Source: an uncultured Anaerobiospirillum sp.
GTDB lineage: Bacteria > Pseudomonadota > Gammaproteobacteria > Enterobacterales > Succinivibrionaceae
Length of the DNA stretch: 64,000 bases
Assembly (NCBI GenBank): GCA_944390115.1
Contig: CALXOW010000100.1
Location: forward strand, 34,583 to 98,582
Direction: 5' to 3'
The notes beneath the pieces are model-generated. The model saw only the letters and a program-made list of their open reading frames with translations. It did not search any database and was not told where the DNA came from. Within the stretch, counting starts at the first letter, position 1, and each line of letters starts with the position of its first letter. The position numbers and the translations under genes are program-made. Shown here piece by piece: positions 55,231 to 64,000 of the stretch.

Positions 55231-55923
55231 ATGGCGTTGAAGCCTACGGTGACCAAGTTCGCAGCGAAGTTAGCTGGTGCGCTGGGCGTGCTGGCAGTAT
55301 TGTTAGTGGCAGGCTGTAATAGCACTTCGGTGCGCTATCACGCAGATATTTCTCAAAAGCTCGAGGCCAATACGCCCCCTGAGCTCTATCAAGCCATGCT
55401 GCGCCAAATCGTGCGCCCTGATCCTGAATATGACTATCAGCGCTTAGAGCGCATCTCGAGCTTGCCGCTCTATCCGGCCAATTACGCCGAGCGTAAGAAT
55501 TTGGTCGATAAGGTTGAGGTCTATAAGTCACGCCATCAGATGGTGCTGCTCAAGGATGGCGCTCAGGTGCGCTCCTACTGGATTGCCCTGTCCGACCGCC
55601 CGCAGGGCGATAAGATCTACCAAGGTGATCGCCGTACGCCTGAGGGCCTGTACACGCTTGACTACGTCAAAAACGATTCTTACTATTACCGCGCTTTTCA
55701 TATCTCATACCCTAATGAGCAGGACCGCGCTGAGGCGGCCGCGATGGGGGTCGATCCAGGGGGTATGATTATGGTGCATGGGCAGCCGCCGTCGGGCGAG
55801 GCCTATGAAGACACGGTGCAGCGCTCGGATTGGACCAATGGCTGTATCGCGATCTTAAACCCTGAGATTGACGAATTTATCTCGCTCATTGATCCGGGTA
55901 CCCCGATTGAGATTATGCCGTAG
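55231..55923 (+). CDS. L,D-transpeptidase-family (YkuD-fold) lipoprotein
   Basis: 230 residues. A signal peptide ends in the lipobox LLVAG-C, so it is an envelope lipoprotein. The catalytic domain has GDRRTPEGLYTL, MVHGQPPSG and WTNGCIAILN with the active-site cysteine; the usual SHGC is TNGC, as in YafK-type members. It is likely to act on peptidoglycan or attach a protein to it, but the direction of the reaction is unknown. The start at 55231 has GGGAG upstream. A glycosyltransferase gene follows after 27 nt. Confidence 0.85.
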   Translation: MALKPTVTKFAAKLAGALGVLAVLLVAGCNSTSVRYHADISQKLEANTPPELYQAMLRQIVRPDPEYDYQRLERISSLPLYPANYAERKNLVDKVEVYKSRHQMVLLKDGAQVRSYWIALSDRPQGDKIYQGDRRTPEGLYTLDYVKNDSYYYRAFHISYPNEQDRAEAAAMGVDPGGMIMVHGQPPSGEAYEDTVQRSDWTNGCIAILNPEIDEFISLIDPGTPIEIMP

Positions 55924-55950
55924 CCAGTTTGGAGCTTTTGAGGAGTGGGC

Positions 55951-57102
55951 ATGGCGCTCAAGCAGAAATTCTTTTACTACCGCGATTTGATTCGCTTCAA
56001 TTGGGCGCGTTCCAAGTTTCACTATGAGCCGTCAGGCAAGCCGGATGATTTTGCGTGGAGCAAGATTAAGCACTTGGTCGTGCTCAAGGTCGATGGTAAA
56101 TTGGGCGACACCGAGGTGATGAGCCACTTCTATCGCAATGTGCTCGACCTGCCGCATAAGCCGAAATTGACCGTGGTCTGCCCTGAGAACTTGGTGCCGA
56201 TCTACCGCGATGTGCTTAAGGTGAGCGCCGTCTATCCGATTTCCCGCAAGCCTAAGCAGCTTGAGATTGAAGCGGTCTGCGCGAATATTATTGCCGCCGA
56301 TGGTAAGGTCGACTTGGTGCTCTCCACCGAGCCTAATTACCGGCCACGCGACTTTATCTTCAATTACTGCTTAAAGCCTGACTACATCGCAGGCTGCGAC
56401 CCACGCTTAAAAGAGATTAACCTCTTCCTCTTCCACCCGCAAAAATACGATCAGCCGATCGCCTTGGCCTTTGCCGCATTTTTGCAGCGTGGCGGCGTGG
56501 AGCCGAGTCCGATTGCCTACGTTCCTTTTATCACCCCGGAGAGCTCGGCGCATATCCGTGCTAACCTCGAGCTGCCGGAGCACGACCGCTATATCGGCAT
56601 TAATCCTTGCGGCGCCTCCGAGCGCCGTCGCTTGACCCCGCCCATGGTCGCGACCATCACCCATATGATTTTGGCCGCTCATCCGGAAAGTCGCGTGCTG
56701 CTCTTGGTAGCGCGCAATGAGCAAGAGTACCTCGACGCGGTGTTAAAGCAGCTGTCAGAAGAGGAACAGAAGTTGGTGGGGAGCCGCATTCAGCTCTTGC
56801 CAGAGCAATGCTCGGTCATCGACTACTGCACCTATATCGATAATCTGCGTGGCCTCATTACGATCGACACTGCAGCGGTACATTTGGCTTGCGCCAGCGA
56901 CGTGCCGCAGCTAAGCTTCTACAACGACGATCCGATCAACTATGGCCGTTGGGCTCCAGTTTATTCTTGCGACGATCCAATTGGCTGCTCTCAGAGTAAG
57001 CGCTTCGTGGGCTGCCTTGATATGCGGCAAGCACCGCAAGATGAGCTCTACCGCCTAAGCCACGAGTTTGTCACCAAGCTCATGGCTTATATTGCAGGCT
57101 AG
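55951..57102 (+). CDS. GT9-family glycosyltransferase (heptosyltransferase-like)
   Basis: 383 residues with the two Rossmann halves of GT9 enzymes. The N-terminal motif KVDGKLGDTEVMSHFYRNV corresponds to the GIGD nucleotide-sugar loop. The C-terminal LITIDTAAVHLACASDVPQLSFY matches the ADP-heptose site of WaaC/WaaF. It probably adds a core-LPS sugar from the cytoplasmic side. The ribosome site GAGGAG is clear. Which sugar and acceptor cannot be told. Confidence 0.8.
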   Translation: MALKQKFFYYRDLIRFNWARSKFHYEPSGKPDDFAWSKIKHLVVLKVDGKLGDTEVMSHFYRNVLDLPHKPKLTVVCPENLVPIYRDVLKVSAVYPISRKPKQLEIEAVCANIIAADGKVDLVLSTEPNYRPRDFIFNYCLKPDYIAGCDPRLKEINLFLFHPQKYDQPIALAFAAFLQRGGVEPSPIAYVPFITPESSAHIRANLELPEHDRYIGINPCGASERRRLTPPMVATITHMILAAHPESRVLLLVARNEQEYLDAVLKQLSEEEQKLVGSRIQLLPEQCSVIDYCTYIDNLRGLITIDTAAVHLACASDVPQLSFYNDDPINYGRWAPVYSCDDPIGCSQSKRFVGCLDMRQAPQDELYRLSHEFVTKLMAYIAG

Positions 57103-57198
57103 AGCGCTCAGCTCTCCCAGAGCGCGCACGCCCCTAGGCAAGCGTAGGTGTGCGCAAGCCTCCAGCTCCCAGCTATGCTGGGGCTAGAGGGCGTGGGC

Positions 57199-57780
57199 TT
57201 AGTCAAAGCGTGAGGATGGATCTAAGGTCACGCTGTTGGTGGCGCCAGTCTGTGCTTGCAGCTCTGGGAACAAGAAGATGGTGGCGGCACTAGGAGCCTG
57301 CTGTTCAAAGGTGTTCAGCGGCAGCTCCACGCGCACGTAGATCACGGCTAAGATAAATTGGTCCCCAGCGTGGGCGGCACGATTGTCGGTGGCCGTTAAG
57401 ATCACCTTGAGCGCGGTGTAGTCGGGGCGCACAAACGGATCGTCGCCGTTTTCTGCGGCCATTTCGTCTTCGTCGGCAAAGTCGGCAAAGAGCGAGTCAG
57501 CATCGGTGCCCTCGTCCTCTTCTGGGTCAAACGGGTGCCAAAAGCCTTCTTCTGGAATGTCGACTTCAATTGAGAGGTCGTAGATATTCTTGTCAAAGAC
57601 GTCGTGCCAAAGCTTGTCAGCGGTTGCACCAATGCCAGGGTAAAAGGTCGGGTTCCAGGCGCCGTGGGCCATTTGCAGCGCGATGTCCTCGAGCTTCTCC
57701 ATGCCCGCATCAGTCAGCTCGTTGAGATCTAAGCTCTGGGCAAGTTCCTCGCCGCGCTTTAAGTACGAATCTAAGTCCAT
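57199..57780 (-). CDS. Acidic protein of unknown function
   Basis: 193 residues, not recognised. No signal peptide or membrane helix. It has an acidic central stretch (DPEEDEGTDADSLFADFADEDEMAAENGDD) between two more ordered parts (GMEKLEDIALQMAHGAWNPTFYPGIG and ALKVILTATDNRAAHAGDQFILAVIYVRVELP). It is separated from the rpoA gene upstream by a terminator. Codon use is like its neighbours, so it is likely a real gene. Confidence 0.7.
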   Translation of the reverse strand: MDLDSYLKRGEELAQSLDLNELTDAGMEKLEDIALQMAHGAWNPTFYPGIGATADKLWHDVFDKNIYDLSIEVDIPEEGFWHPFDPEEDEGTDADSLFADFADEDEMAAENGDDPFVRPDYTALKVILTATDNRAAHAGDQFILAVIYVRVELPLNTFEQQAPSAATIFLFPELQAQTGATNSVTLDPSSRFD

Positions 57781-57806
57781 GTCGGTTGTGCTCTGTTAAT
57801 GGAGAG

Positions 57807-57835
57807 AAAAAAAGGGTCACCTGCGGTGACCCTTT
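57807..57835 (-). terminator. Terminator of the alpha operon
   Basis: Minus strand: AAAGGGTCACC-GCA-GGTGACCCTTT, an 11-bp perfect stem, then TTTTCTC after an unbroken T-run. It lies about 20 bp after the second rpoA. Confidence 0.92.
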
Positions 57836-57855
57836 GATCATAGCCCAAATGGGCT

Positions 57856-58839
57856 TTAGCGAATATCGATATCTGATGGCGGCCAGTGCTCCAGACGCAT
57901 GCCTAAGGACAGACCACGCTCGGCTAAGACATCCTTAATCTCGGTTAAGGACTTCTTGCCTAAGTTTGGCGTCTTCAAGAGCTCAACCTCAGTACGCTGG
58001 ACTAAGTCGCCAATGTACTTGATACCCTCGGCCTTTAAGCAGTTGGCCGAACGGACGGTCAGCTCTAAGTCTTCAACTGGGCAAATCAGCTTAGGATCGA
58101 TGAGCGGACGGAACGAAGTGTCCTCAGCAGGCTCGACGCTGTTGCGAATATCAACAAAGGAGTTGAGCTGCTCGGCAAAGATCGTTGCGGCTAAGGAGAT
58201 CGCCAGCTCTGGGGTAATCGTGCCATTGGTCTCGATAATGAGATCTAAGGCTTCCATCCCGTTGTCTAAGACGCGCGGCTGAACCGCAACGTTGAGCACC
58301 GGGCAGAAGGAGGCATCGATTAAGAGACGACCGATAAAGCGGTTGTCGCCATTCTCGACAAAAGGCTGATTTTGCGCTTGGACGTAGCCACGACCTTGCG
58401 TGACGTGCAAGGTCATATTGAGCTCAGTGTTCGGATCGGTGATGTGGCACAGCACCAGATCTGGGTTCTTGATCTCAACATTGGCCGGGCACTCAATGTC
58501 ACCTGCGGTAACAGGGCCTACTCCAACCTTCTTGATGTGTAAGATCTGTTCAGTTGCGACCGAACTGTCACAGGCTACAGCGACTTCCTTGAGGTTTAAC
58601 AGGATTAATAAGACATCCTCTTGGATACCTTCAAGGGCCATGTACTCATGAACGGCACCTGCGATCTCAACTTCCGTAATGGCATAGCCCGGAAGCGAGG
58701 AGAGCATGATGCGACGCAATGCGGTACCCAAAATTTGGGCATAGTTGGGCTCAAAAGGCTCAAGGGTTACACGGCTTTTGTTGCGTGCAATCTCCTCGAT
58801 GGCCTTGATTGAAGGCCTGAGAAAATCAATTTGCTCCAA
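57856..58839 (-). CDS. rpoA: RNA polymerase alpha subunit, second copy (keeps the beta-binding face)
   Basis: 327 residues, the last gene of the operon, after rplQ. The N-terminal domain retains [14 protein letters not shown], so R42-R43 match E. coli R44-R45, and [15 protein letters not shown], which face beta. It lacks the [12 protein letters not shown] segment (here [13 protein letters not shown]) and has P31 where E. coli has R33. The C-terminal domain ([20 protein letters not shown]...[19 protein letters not shown]) is almost identical to the other copy, so DNA and activator contacts are kept. A 140-bp gap to rplQ could hold a promoter. See the paired copy at 59397. Confidence 0.95.
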   Translation of the reverse strand: MEQIDFLRPSIKAIEEIARNKSRVTLEPFEPNYAQILGTALRRIMLSSLPGYAITEVEIAGAVHEYMALEGIQEDVLLILLNLKEVAVACDSSVATEQILHIKKVGVGPVTAGDIECPANVEIKNPDLVLCHITDPNTELNMTLHVTQGRGYVQAQNQPFVENGDNRFIGRLLIDASFCPVLNVAVQPRVLDNGMEALDLIIETNGTITPELAISLAATIFAEQLNSFVDIRNSVEPAEDTSFRPLIDPKLICPVEDLELTVRSANCLKAEGIKYIGDLVQRTEVELLKTPNLGKKSLTEIKDVLAERGLSLGMRLEHWPPSDIDIR

Positions 58840-58979
58840 GGTTCCACCCTCAAATTGGTTGGTAGTTGTGGCTTATTGAGTGTGCTAAACGGCACCGCGA
58901 AATCACAGCCGTCAGGCTAAAGCCAAGGGCTTGATGACGCGATGCCGTTTGGACGAAACTGAGTTAAGCCCCGAGGCTA

Positions 58980-59366
58980 TTACTCAGCGGCCTCGTCAGA
59001 GCCTAAGTTGGTGCGATCAACCAACATGATATAGGCCATAGGAGCCTGATCGCCTGGGCGGAAGCCGCACTTTAAGATACGGGTGTAGCCGCCATTACGC
59101 TCAGCGCTGGCCTTACCAACCTGGTCAAATAACTTCTTGACCATGTCCTTGTCGCGTAAGCGAGCAAAGGCTAAACGACGGTTAGCTACGGTGTCGTTCT
59201 TTGCTAAGGTGATTAAACGCTCAACAAAACGACGTAACTCCTTAGCCTTTGGTAAGGTGGTCTTGATGATCTCGTGCTCGATCAGAGCATTAGCAAGATT
59301 GCGGTACAGCGCTGCACGGTGGGCAGAAGTACGGCCTAAGTGACGGCCGGCTAAACGATGACGCAT
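58980..59366 (-). CDS. rplQ: 50S ribosomal protein L17
   Basis: 128 residues starting [24 protein letters not shown] with [20 protein letters not shown] and [22 protein letters not shown], all diagnostic of L17. It normally ends the alpha operon directly after rpoA; here a second rpoA follows. Confidence 0.97.
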   Translation of the reverse strand: MRHRLAGRHLGRTSAHRAALYRNLANALIEHEIIKTTLPKAKELRRFVERLITLAKNDTVANRRLAFARLRDKDMVKKLFDQVGKASAERNGGYTRILKCGFRPGDQAPMAYIMLVDRTNLGSDEAAE

Positions 59367-59396
59367 GGAAAACCTTCCTGAATTGACAGTAATTGC

Positions 59397-60386
59397 TTAC
59401 TTCGAACGCGTTAAGTTCTGAGGTGGCCAGTTAGGAATGCGCATACCTAAGGACAGACCACGCGTAGCGAGAACATCCTTAATCTCGGTTAAGGACTTCT
59501 TGCCTAAGTTTGGAGTCTTTAATAACTCCACCTCAGTGCGTTGGACTAAATCGCCAATATAGAGAATCTCCTCTGCCTTTAAGCAGTTGGCAGAGCGTAC
59601 CGTCAGTTCCAGATCCTCGACTGGTTGCAATAACACTGGATCAGGCAGTGGTGGAGTCGACGGGAGCGACGAGCGCTCTGGGATGTCGTCCTTATCGACG
59701 AGGTTGGTCATATGGTCGCACAGTAAATCTGCGCTGCGCATTAACGCCTCGTCTGGCGTGATCGTGCCATTGGTCTCAAGCTCGATGACCAAACGGTCGA
59801 GGTCGGTGCGTTGCTCAACACGGGCCGACTCGACTTCGTACACGTATCGTCTTACTGGGCAGAATGCGGCATCGATTAAGATTTCGTTCTTTTCCTTAGC
59901 AGGTAAGTGCTTAGGATCAGAAGCTACCACATAACCCCGGCCAAAGACGACACGGAGATTCATTGACAACGAGGCCTTTGCCCCTTTTAAGGTACAAATA
60001 GTCGCATCAGGGTTTAGGATGCTAATGCCGTCTGGGCATACGATATCGCCAGCGCGAACTCGGCCGTCGCCCGTCTTGTTCAGCGTGCACCAAACCGGAC
60101 CTTGCATCGTGTGGTTGCAGGTAATGGCGATCTTTTTCAAGTTCATCACTACCTCAACTAAAGACTCAACCATGTCCTTTTTGACCGAAGTTAAGTCTTC
60201 AACCCCATCGATTTGGAAGGCATCAAAGGCAAAACCAGGCAGAGTCTTTAATAAGATACCGCTTAAAGCAACACCGATCGTGTTGCCATAGCCGCGCTCT
60301 AAAGGCTCTAAGGTGATGCGCACGTGATTTGGGCCCAGCTCGGTGTAACCTACAGGCTTTGGCTTAAGTAACTCACAAACTGACAC
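59397..60386 (-). CDS. rpoA: RNA polymerase alpha subunit, first copy (keeps the beta'-binding face)
   Basis: 329 residues in the standard place between rpsD and rplQ. It keeps [14 protein letters not shown] and [23 protein letters not shown], which are E. coli-like. The ALRRILLSS segment, however, is [10 protein letters not shown]44 and R45 are replaced by Ser and Gly. The HEY/GVQED region is also divergent ([14 protein letters not shown]). In E. coli R45 is needed for binding beta. The copy therefore looks unable to fill the beta-facing role, which the second copy keeps. The C-terminal domain is intact. Confidence 0.95.
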   Translation of the reverse strand: MSVCELLKPKPVGYTELGPNHVRITLEPLERGYGNTIGVALSGILLKTLPGFAFDAFQIDGVEDLTSVKKDMVESLVEVVMNLKKIAITCNHTMQGPVWCTLNKTGDGRVRAGDIVCPDGISILNPDATICTLKGAKASLSMNLRVVFGRGYVVASDPKHLPAKEKNEILIDAAFCPVRRYVYEVESARVEQRTDLDRLVIELETNGTITPDEALMRSADLLCDHMTNLVDKDDIPERSSLPSTPPLPDPVLLQPVEDLELTVRSANCLKAEEILYIGDLVQRTEVELLKTPNLGKKSLTEIKDVLATRGLSLGMRIPNWPPQNLTRSK

Positions 60387-60432
60387 TATTGATACCCCAC
60401 ATAGTAAAAGGAGTGCAGGCGTTGCCTAGCGA

Positions 60433-61056
60433 TTACTTAGAGTAGAACTCGACGATGAGCTGTTCCTTGATATCCGATGGAAGCTCGGAACGCTCTGGCT
60501 TGTTCTTGTAAGTGCCCTTCATAGCGCTGTGGTCTACGTCGATCCAAGTTGGCTTTAAGCCACGCTGGCCGGCCAGATCGATAGCGTTCTTGATACGCAG
60601 CTGCTTCTTAGCCTTCTCACGAACAGCGATCTCATCAGATGGCTGAACCTGATAGGAAGGGATATTGATAACGCGGCCGTTAACGGTGATTGCCTTGTGG
60701 CTTACTAACTGGCGCGACTCCATACGGGTCGAACCAAAGCCCATGCGATAGACCACGTTGTCTAAGCGGCCTTCTAACAGCTGTAACAGGTTCTCACCGG
60801 TGTTACCAGGCATGTTAGCAGCCTTCTTGTAGTAGTTGTGGAACTGACGCTCCAGAACGCCGTAGATACGACGAACCTTTTGCTTCTCGCGTAACTGAGT
60901 ACCGTAGTCAGATAAGCGAGCCTTGTTGGCACCGTGCTGACCTGGTGCAGTGTCTAACTTGCACTTGGTGTCAATGGAACGAACGCCAGACTTTAAGAAT
61001 AAATCCACGCCCTCGCGACGGCTTAACTTAAGAGCTGGTCCTGTATGCTTTGCCAT
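60433..61056 (-). CDS. rpsD: 30S ribosomal protein S4
   Basis: 207 residues. The S4 RNA-binding domain is [42 protein letters not shown]. The N-terminus has [12 protein letters not shown] with one Cys, so no zinc-binding cluster. S4 usually represses the alpha operon translationally. Confidence 0.97.
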   Translation of the reverse strand: MAKHTGPALKLSRREGVDLFLKSGVRSIDTKCKLDTAPGQHGANKARLSDYGTQLREKQKVRRIYGVLERQFHNYYKKAANMPGNTGENLLQLLEGRLDNVVYRMGFGSTRMESRQLVSHKAITVNGRVINIPSYQVQPSDEIAVREKAKKQLRIKNAIDLAGQRGLKPTWIDVDHSAMKGTYKNKPERSELPSDIKEQLIVEFYSK

Positions 61057-61089
61057 TTATCTTTCTCCAATAAAAAAGCAGATACCAGA

Positions 61090-61557
61090 TTAGACGCGAC
61101 GCTTCTTTGGCGGGCGGCAACCGTTGTGAGGGATCGGGGTGACATCAGTGATGTTGGTGATCTTGTAACCGATCGCATTTAACGCACGAATCGAGGACTC
61201 GCGACCTGGACCTGGACCCTTGACTAAAACTTCAAGGTTCTTTACACCGTATTCCTTGGCAGCCTCACCAGCGCGCTCGGCAGCAACCTGAGCAGCGTAT
61301 GGAGTGGACTTACGGGAGCCACGGAAGCCCGAACCACCAGCGGTAGCCCACGACAGGGTGTTACCTTGGCGATCGGAGATGGTGACGATGGTATTGTTGA
61401 AAGATGCGTGGATGTGAGCTACGCCGTCAGCGATTTGCTTCTTACCGCGCTTGCCACCACGCGAGCGTGGAGCAGAGGATGCCTTAGGAGCTGCTGCAGG
61501 TGCAGAAGCTGCTGGGGTTGCTGCGCTTGCAGTTTGTTGGATTTCATCAGCCATCAT
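61090..61557 (-). CDS. rpsK: 30S ribosomal protein S11 with an Ala/Pro-rich N-terminal extension
   Basis: The core [41 protein letters not shown] and [18 protein letters not shown] is S11. 155 residues against 129 in E. coli; about 30 residues rich in Ala, Pro and Ser precede the basic GGKRGKK. ATGATG starts the gene: GGAGG is better spaced for the second ATG (61554). It follows rpsM after 8 nt. Confidence 0.96.
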   Translation of the reverse strand: MMADEIQQTASAATPAASAPAAAPKASSAPRSRGGKRGKKQIADGVAHIHASFNNTIVTISDRQGNTLSWATAGGSGFRGSRKSTPYAAQVAAERAGEAAKEYGVKNLEVLVKGPGPGRESSIRALNAIGYKITNITDVTPIPHNGCRPPKKRRV

Positions 61558-61565
61558 GTGCCTCC

Positions 61566-61922
61566 TTACTTCTTAATGCTCTTGCGTGGGCCCTTGCGGG
61601 TACGTGCATTAGTCTTGGTACGCTGACCGCGTACTGGCAGACCACGGCGGTGACGTAAACCACGGTAAGCACCAAGGTCCATTAAACGCTTGATGTTCAT
61701 GGAAACTTCACGACGTAAGTCACCCTCAACGGTGTACTTAGCGACTTCAGCACGGATCTTGTCCAAGGTAGCCTCATCTAACTCCTTGAACTTGGTTAAC
61801 TCTTGAACCCCAGTTGCCTTGCAGATGTCACGAGCACGAGTAGGGCCGATGCCGTAGATAGATTGCAGAGCAATCACGGCGATCTTGTGATCAGGCACAT
61901 TGATGCCAGCGATACGGGCCAC
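61566..61922 (-). CDS. rpsM: 30S ribosomal protein S13
   Basis: 118 residues, GTG start at 61922 with AGGAG upstream. [32 protein letters not shown] and [22 protein letters not shown] are S13 signatures. It is the first gene of this operon; secY and rpmJ, which normally precede it, are absent. Confidence 0.97.
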   Translation of the reverse strand: MARIAGINVPDHKIAVIALQSIYGIGPTRARDICKATGVQELTKFKELDEATLDKIRAEVAKYTVEGDLRREVSMNIKRLMDLGAYRGLRHRRGLPVRGQRTKTNARTRKGPRKSIKK

Positions 61923-62166
61923 TATTGATCTCCTAAAAAGGTCGGTTAAAGAAAAGCTATCGCAAAGCCCGTTAGGATACGCGACAGCCGTAAATAGTGC
62001 ACTTTGGCAAAAATTATGGCAGCACTTCCATTCTGGCGCACGCTGTCAGGCTCACTTACTGAGTCAAACCGTACGACCAAGGAATTTAAGCTAGGAACCA
62101 TTTTTCCCCCACCTAAGGCAAAGGGGCAAAAATGTGATCTCCATTGGGAAGGCTGTGATCTGCCTA

Positions 62167-62195
62167 ATTCTATGTGATTTATCTCATAAAATCAA
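62167..62195 (-). promoter_or_regulatory. Candidate promoter of the alpha operon
   Basis: TTGATT (62195-62190), a 17-bp spacer and TAGAAT (62172-62167) on the minus strand, about 240 bp upstream of rpsM. The long leader would leave room for S4-dependent translational control. The rest of 61923-62385 shows no gene. Confidence 0.5.
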
Positions 62196-62385
62196 CAAAA
62201 AGTTGGCAGGTGCACAAACGCGCAATTCTACCCCGAAACGGTGCGCCTGAAAAGTGGCGCCCAATCACGCGTCATTTCGCACCCACGCCCCCAAAATGGC
62301 GGCGGCGCGCAATGGCGCGTTGCTGGGGCCCAGTGCACTGAGAGCTCGCCCAGCCTCAGGGCGTAGCGCCATGACCGCTCGCACT

Positions 62386-62469
62386 GAGAGCTGCAATGAG
62401 AGCCGCAATGAGAGCCGCAATGAGAGCTGCAATGAGAGCCGCAATGAGTGCTGCAATGAGAGCCGCAAT
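62386..62469. repeat. 12-bp tandem repeat, seven units
   Basis: GAG(A/T)GC(C/T)GCAAT repeats at 12-bp spacing from 62386, with a degraded eighth unit. It lies between rpsM and the unknown membrane-protein gene and would be translatable in any frame, but no gene is evident. Confidence 0.93.
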
Positions 62470-62517
62470 GAGTGCTCGCATTGGCCTCAGGACGTGTCGT
62501 TTCGACGTGACTGCGGG

Positions 62518-63723
62518 TCACTTCGTGTTGTTCAGGTTGAGAAAGCCCTCAGGCAGGATGCCGAGCTCAGTGAGCATATTCACCATCGGCTCGATCCCCA
62601 AGATAACGCACACGCAGACCACCAAGGCCACCATAAAGAAGCCTAAGGCCAAGATAGCAAAGCGCAGTGAGCCTTGGGCCTTGACCACTTCGTGGATGCG
62701 CAGCTGGGTCATCAGTGTGGTCAAAGGCTCGATCTGCTCCTTGACCAATTGGTAATCGTGTTTGAGCTCAAGGCGTGTGATGATTTCCTGATAGAGCTCT
62801 TGGGCCAGGCGATTTTTGGTGCTGACCGCGCCCAGCAGGAGGCTTTGGTTGAGATAGAACACAACCGAATAATAAAGGAAGCTCAAGTCGCGCAAATTAC
62901 GCTTGTGGCGCTTGATAAAGCTCAGGGAATTGTGCAGCTTTTCGCAGATGGTGCGGCCAATTAAGCGATTGAGATAGCGCAGGCAATGCTTGGCGCCTAG
63001 GGTATAGCCGGTTAAAAGCACCAAGGGCACTAAGGTCGAGGCGCTCGGGAGCTTGGGCACCAAGCCCATAAAGCCATTTTGCTTAAAGAAGACCATACCC
63101 TTGCCGTCGGCGACTGAAACAAAGGCGTTAGCCCGACCAAAGGTCACGCCGCGCTGTTTAGGTGAGGCGCGTAGGTAGCGACAGCACAAGGCCAGCACCA
63201 AGTCATTGACTGAGCCTGGAGTGCACACTAAGTTCGGCGTATTGCAGTAGAAGATTTCGTAATCAGGGGCAATAGTCTTAAGGTCGACGTCCGTGGCCGT
63301 TTTTGTCTTTTTATTCTTAGCTTGGGCCGCGATATGGCGCTTCATCTCCTTGGGCGAGCTCATGATATAGAGCGGCTGCGGCTCTTTGACGAAATTGTTC
63401 TTTTCCATCGCTACTTCTTCGACAAAGACGAAGACGTTGCAGGGGAAGGGGGTATCGGCAAAGAGCTGGAGGTAATAGATCTGGGCAAAGTCCTCGTGGA
63501 AGCGATGGTAGATTCCATTGACGCGGCACAGATCGTAAAAGGTGCTGCCGGTAAAGATCTCAGGGCAAAAGAGGTCGTACTCGTCACCGGCAATCTTGAT
63601 TTGGTCGTAGCGACTAAAGTCGTAGGCCTCGTCGGTGACCTTAAAGGCGATGCGCCAGAAATTGAGGCGGGGCGCGGAGAGATAGTTATCAGCACTTTTG
63701 ATTTGGCGTAACGGCTCGCTCAT
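62518..63723 (-). CDS. Unknown protein with a C-terminal membrane anchor
   Basis: 401 residues from the ATG at 63723 (GAGG upstream; the frame extends to 63756). Not recognised. A soluble N-terminal part (FWRIAFKVTDEAYDFSRYDQ, FYDLCRVNGIYHRFHEDFAQ) leads through a weakly hydrophobic stretch (TLVPLVLLTGYTLGA) and a helical region. The end is one strong membrane segment (FAILALGFFMVALVVCVCVILG) 20-odd residues from the C-terminus. It may be a tail-anchored inner-membrane protein. It is separate from the alpha operon by 595 bp. Confidence 0.75.
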   Translation of the reverse strand: MSEPLRQIKSADNYLSAPRLNFWRIAFKVTDEAYDFSRYDQIKIAGDEYDLFCPEIFTGSTFYDLCRVNGIYHRFHEDFAQIYYLQLFADTPFPCNVFVFVEEVAMEKNNFVKEPQPLYIMSSPKEMKRHIAAQAKNKKTKTATDVDLKTIAPDYEIFYCNTPNLVCTPGSVNDLVLALCCRYLRASPKQRGVTFGRANAFVSVADGKGMVFFKQNGFMGLVPKLPSASTLVPLVLLTGYTLGAKHCLRYLNRLIGRTICEKLHNSLSFIKRHKRNLRDLSFLYYSVVFYLNQSLLLGAVSTKNRLAQELYQEIITRLELKHDYQLVKEQIEPLTTLMTQLRIHEVVKAQGSLRFAILALGFFMVALVVCVCVILGIEPMVNMLTELGILPEGFLNLNNTK

Positions 63724-63923
63724 GATCCACCTCAAAAAGCCAGAAAAAGAAACCACCGTGGCTCAGACGCGCGCGTCTGATCTTAGGACGGTGCTGTTTT
63801 AGGCAACCTTTGCGCCAAGGGCAACAAAGCAAACGCCTGCGCCCCGTGCACGGGCGGTTTCGTGTACCGGCTTGCCGGGCCCGTAAAGAAAGGCACCCGC
63901 CTTGACTTTACGAGCCCTCAACC

Positions 63924-64000
63924 TTAGCTCTTAGGGGCTACTGGCTCGGTTAGCTCTTAGGGGCTACTGGCTCGGTTAGCTCTTAGGGGCTACTGGCTCG
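63924..64000. repeat. 26-bp tandem repeat running off the window
   Basis: TTAGCTCTTAGGGGCTACTG-GCTCGG repeats at 63924, 63950 and 63976 without mismatch; the third is cut by the edge. 63724-63923 holds GC-rich inverted segments but no gene. Confidence 0.93.

Noticed and set aside
57856-60386. One rpoA copy as a decaying pseudogene
   Set aside because: Both frames are full length, the C-terminal domains are nearly identical, and changes are confined to specific segments rather than spread randomly.

Overview
The window is a stretch of gammaproteobacterial chromosome. Its gene blocks match textbook gammaproteobacterial neighbourhoods: hemX // cyaA, lptM-lysA-dapF-xerC-uvrD, yggS-proC-yggT-bamD, amgK-murU-djlA, prfB-lysS, alaS-csrA-tRNA-Ser-tRNA-Arg, and rpsM-rpsK-rpsD-rpoA-rplQ. 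Plant-fructan and beta-glucoside utilisation loci, many CRP-like sites, low-complexity protein expansions and a duplicated rpoA suggest a gut-type fermentative lineage, possibly Succinivibrionaceae. That family assignment is inference; no rRNA gene is present to confirm it.

Layout. 1-5273: hemX (cut by the window edge) diverges from a very large adenylate cyclase, cyaA. 5282-9754: a sugar locus (GH91 inulin/difructose-anhydride enzyme, GPH-family transporter, divergent LacI-type regulator) sits inside the otherwise conserved cyaA-lptM block; its promoter region carries a CRP site at -41.5 and a 20-bp operator. 9833-18024: lptM, lysA, dapF, xerC and uvrD, the last two with large extra segments. 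18253-18456: a 2[4Fe-4S] ferredoxin. 18616-26249: a 7.6-kb element bounded by 15-bp inverted repeats that carries one gene, a ~2,260-residue protein with a C-terminal TnpB/Cas12-like RuvC nuclease core, followed by a hairpin-rich non-coding tail. It lies directly in front of yggS.

26271-31198: yggS, proC, yggT, bamD, rluA and a DjlA paralogue that lacks the HPD motif. 31382-43883 (mostly minus strand): djlA, murU, amgK, trmB, dapA, lysS, prfB (with its programmed frameshift), three micro-ORFs for membrane peptides, nadC (plus), alr and dnaB. 44240-48521: two tRNA-Arg, one tRNA-Ser, csrA and alaS. 48978-52297: a CRP- and antitermination-controlled bgl-type PTS locus. 52498-57780: parC, an L,D-transpeptidase lipoprotein, a GT9 glycosyltransferase and an acidic unknown protein. 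57811-61922: the alpha operon, with two different rpoA genes flanking rplQ. 62518-63723: an unknown tail-anchored protein. Short tandem repeats of unrelated sequence occupy several intergenic gaps.

The two most interesting systems are the inverted-repeat-bounded giant RuvC protein with its structured 3' tail, and the paired RNA polymerase alpha subunits. The alpha copies appear to have lost opposite interaction surfaces, which suggests an obligate heterodimer. A recurring regulatory theme is CRP: cyaA is present, and good CRP-like sites precede cyaA, the GH91 locus, the bgl locus and the micro-ORF cluster.
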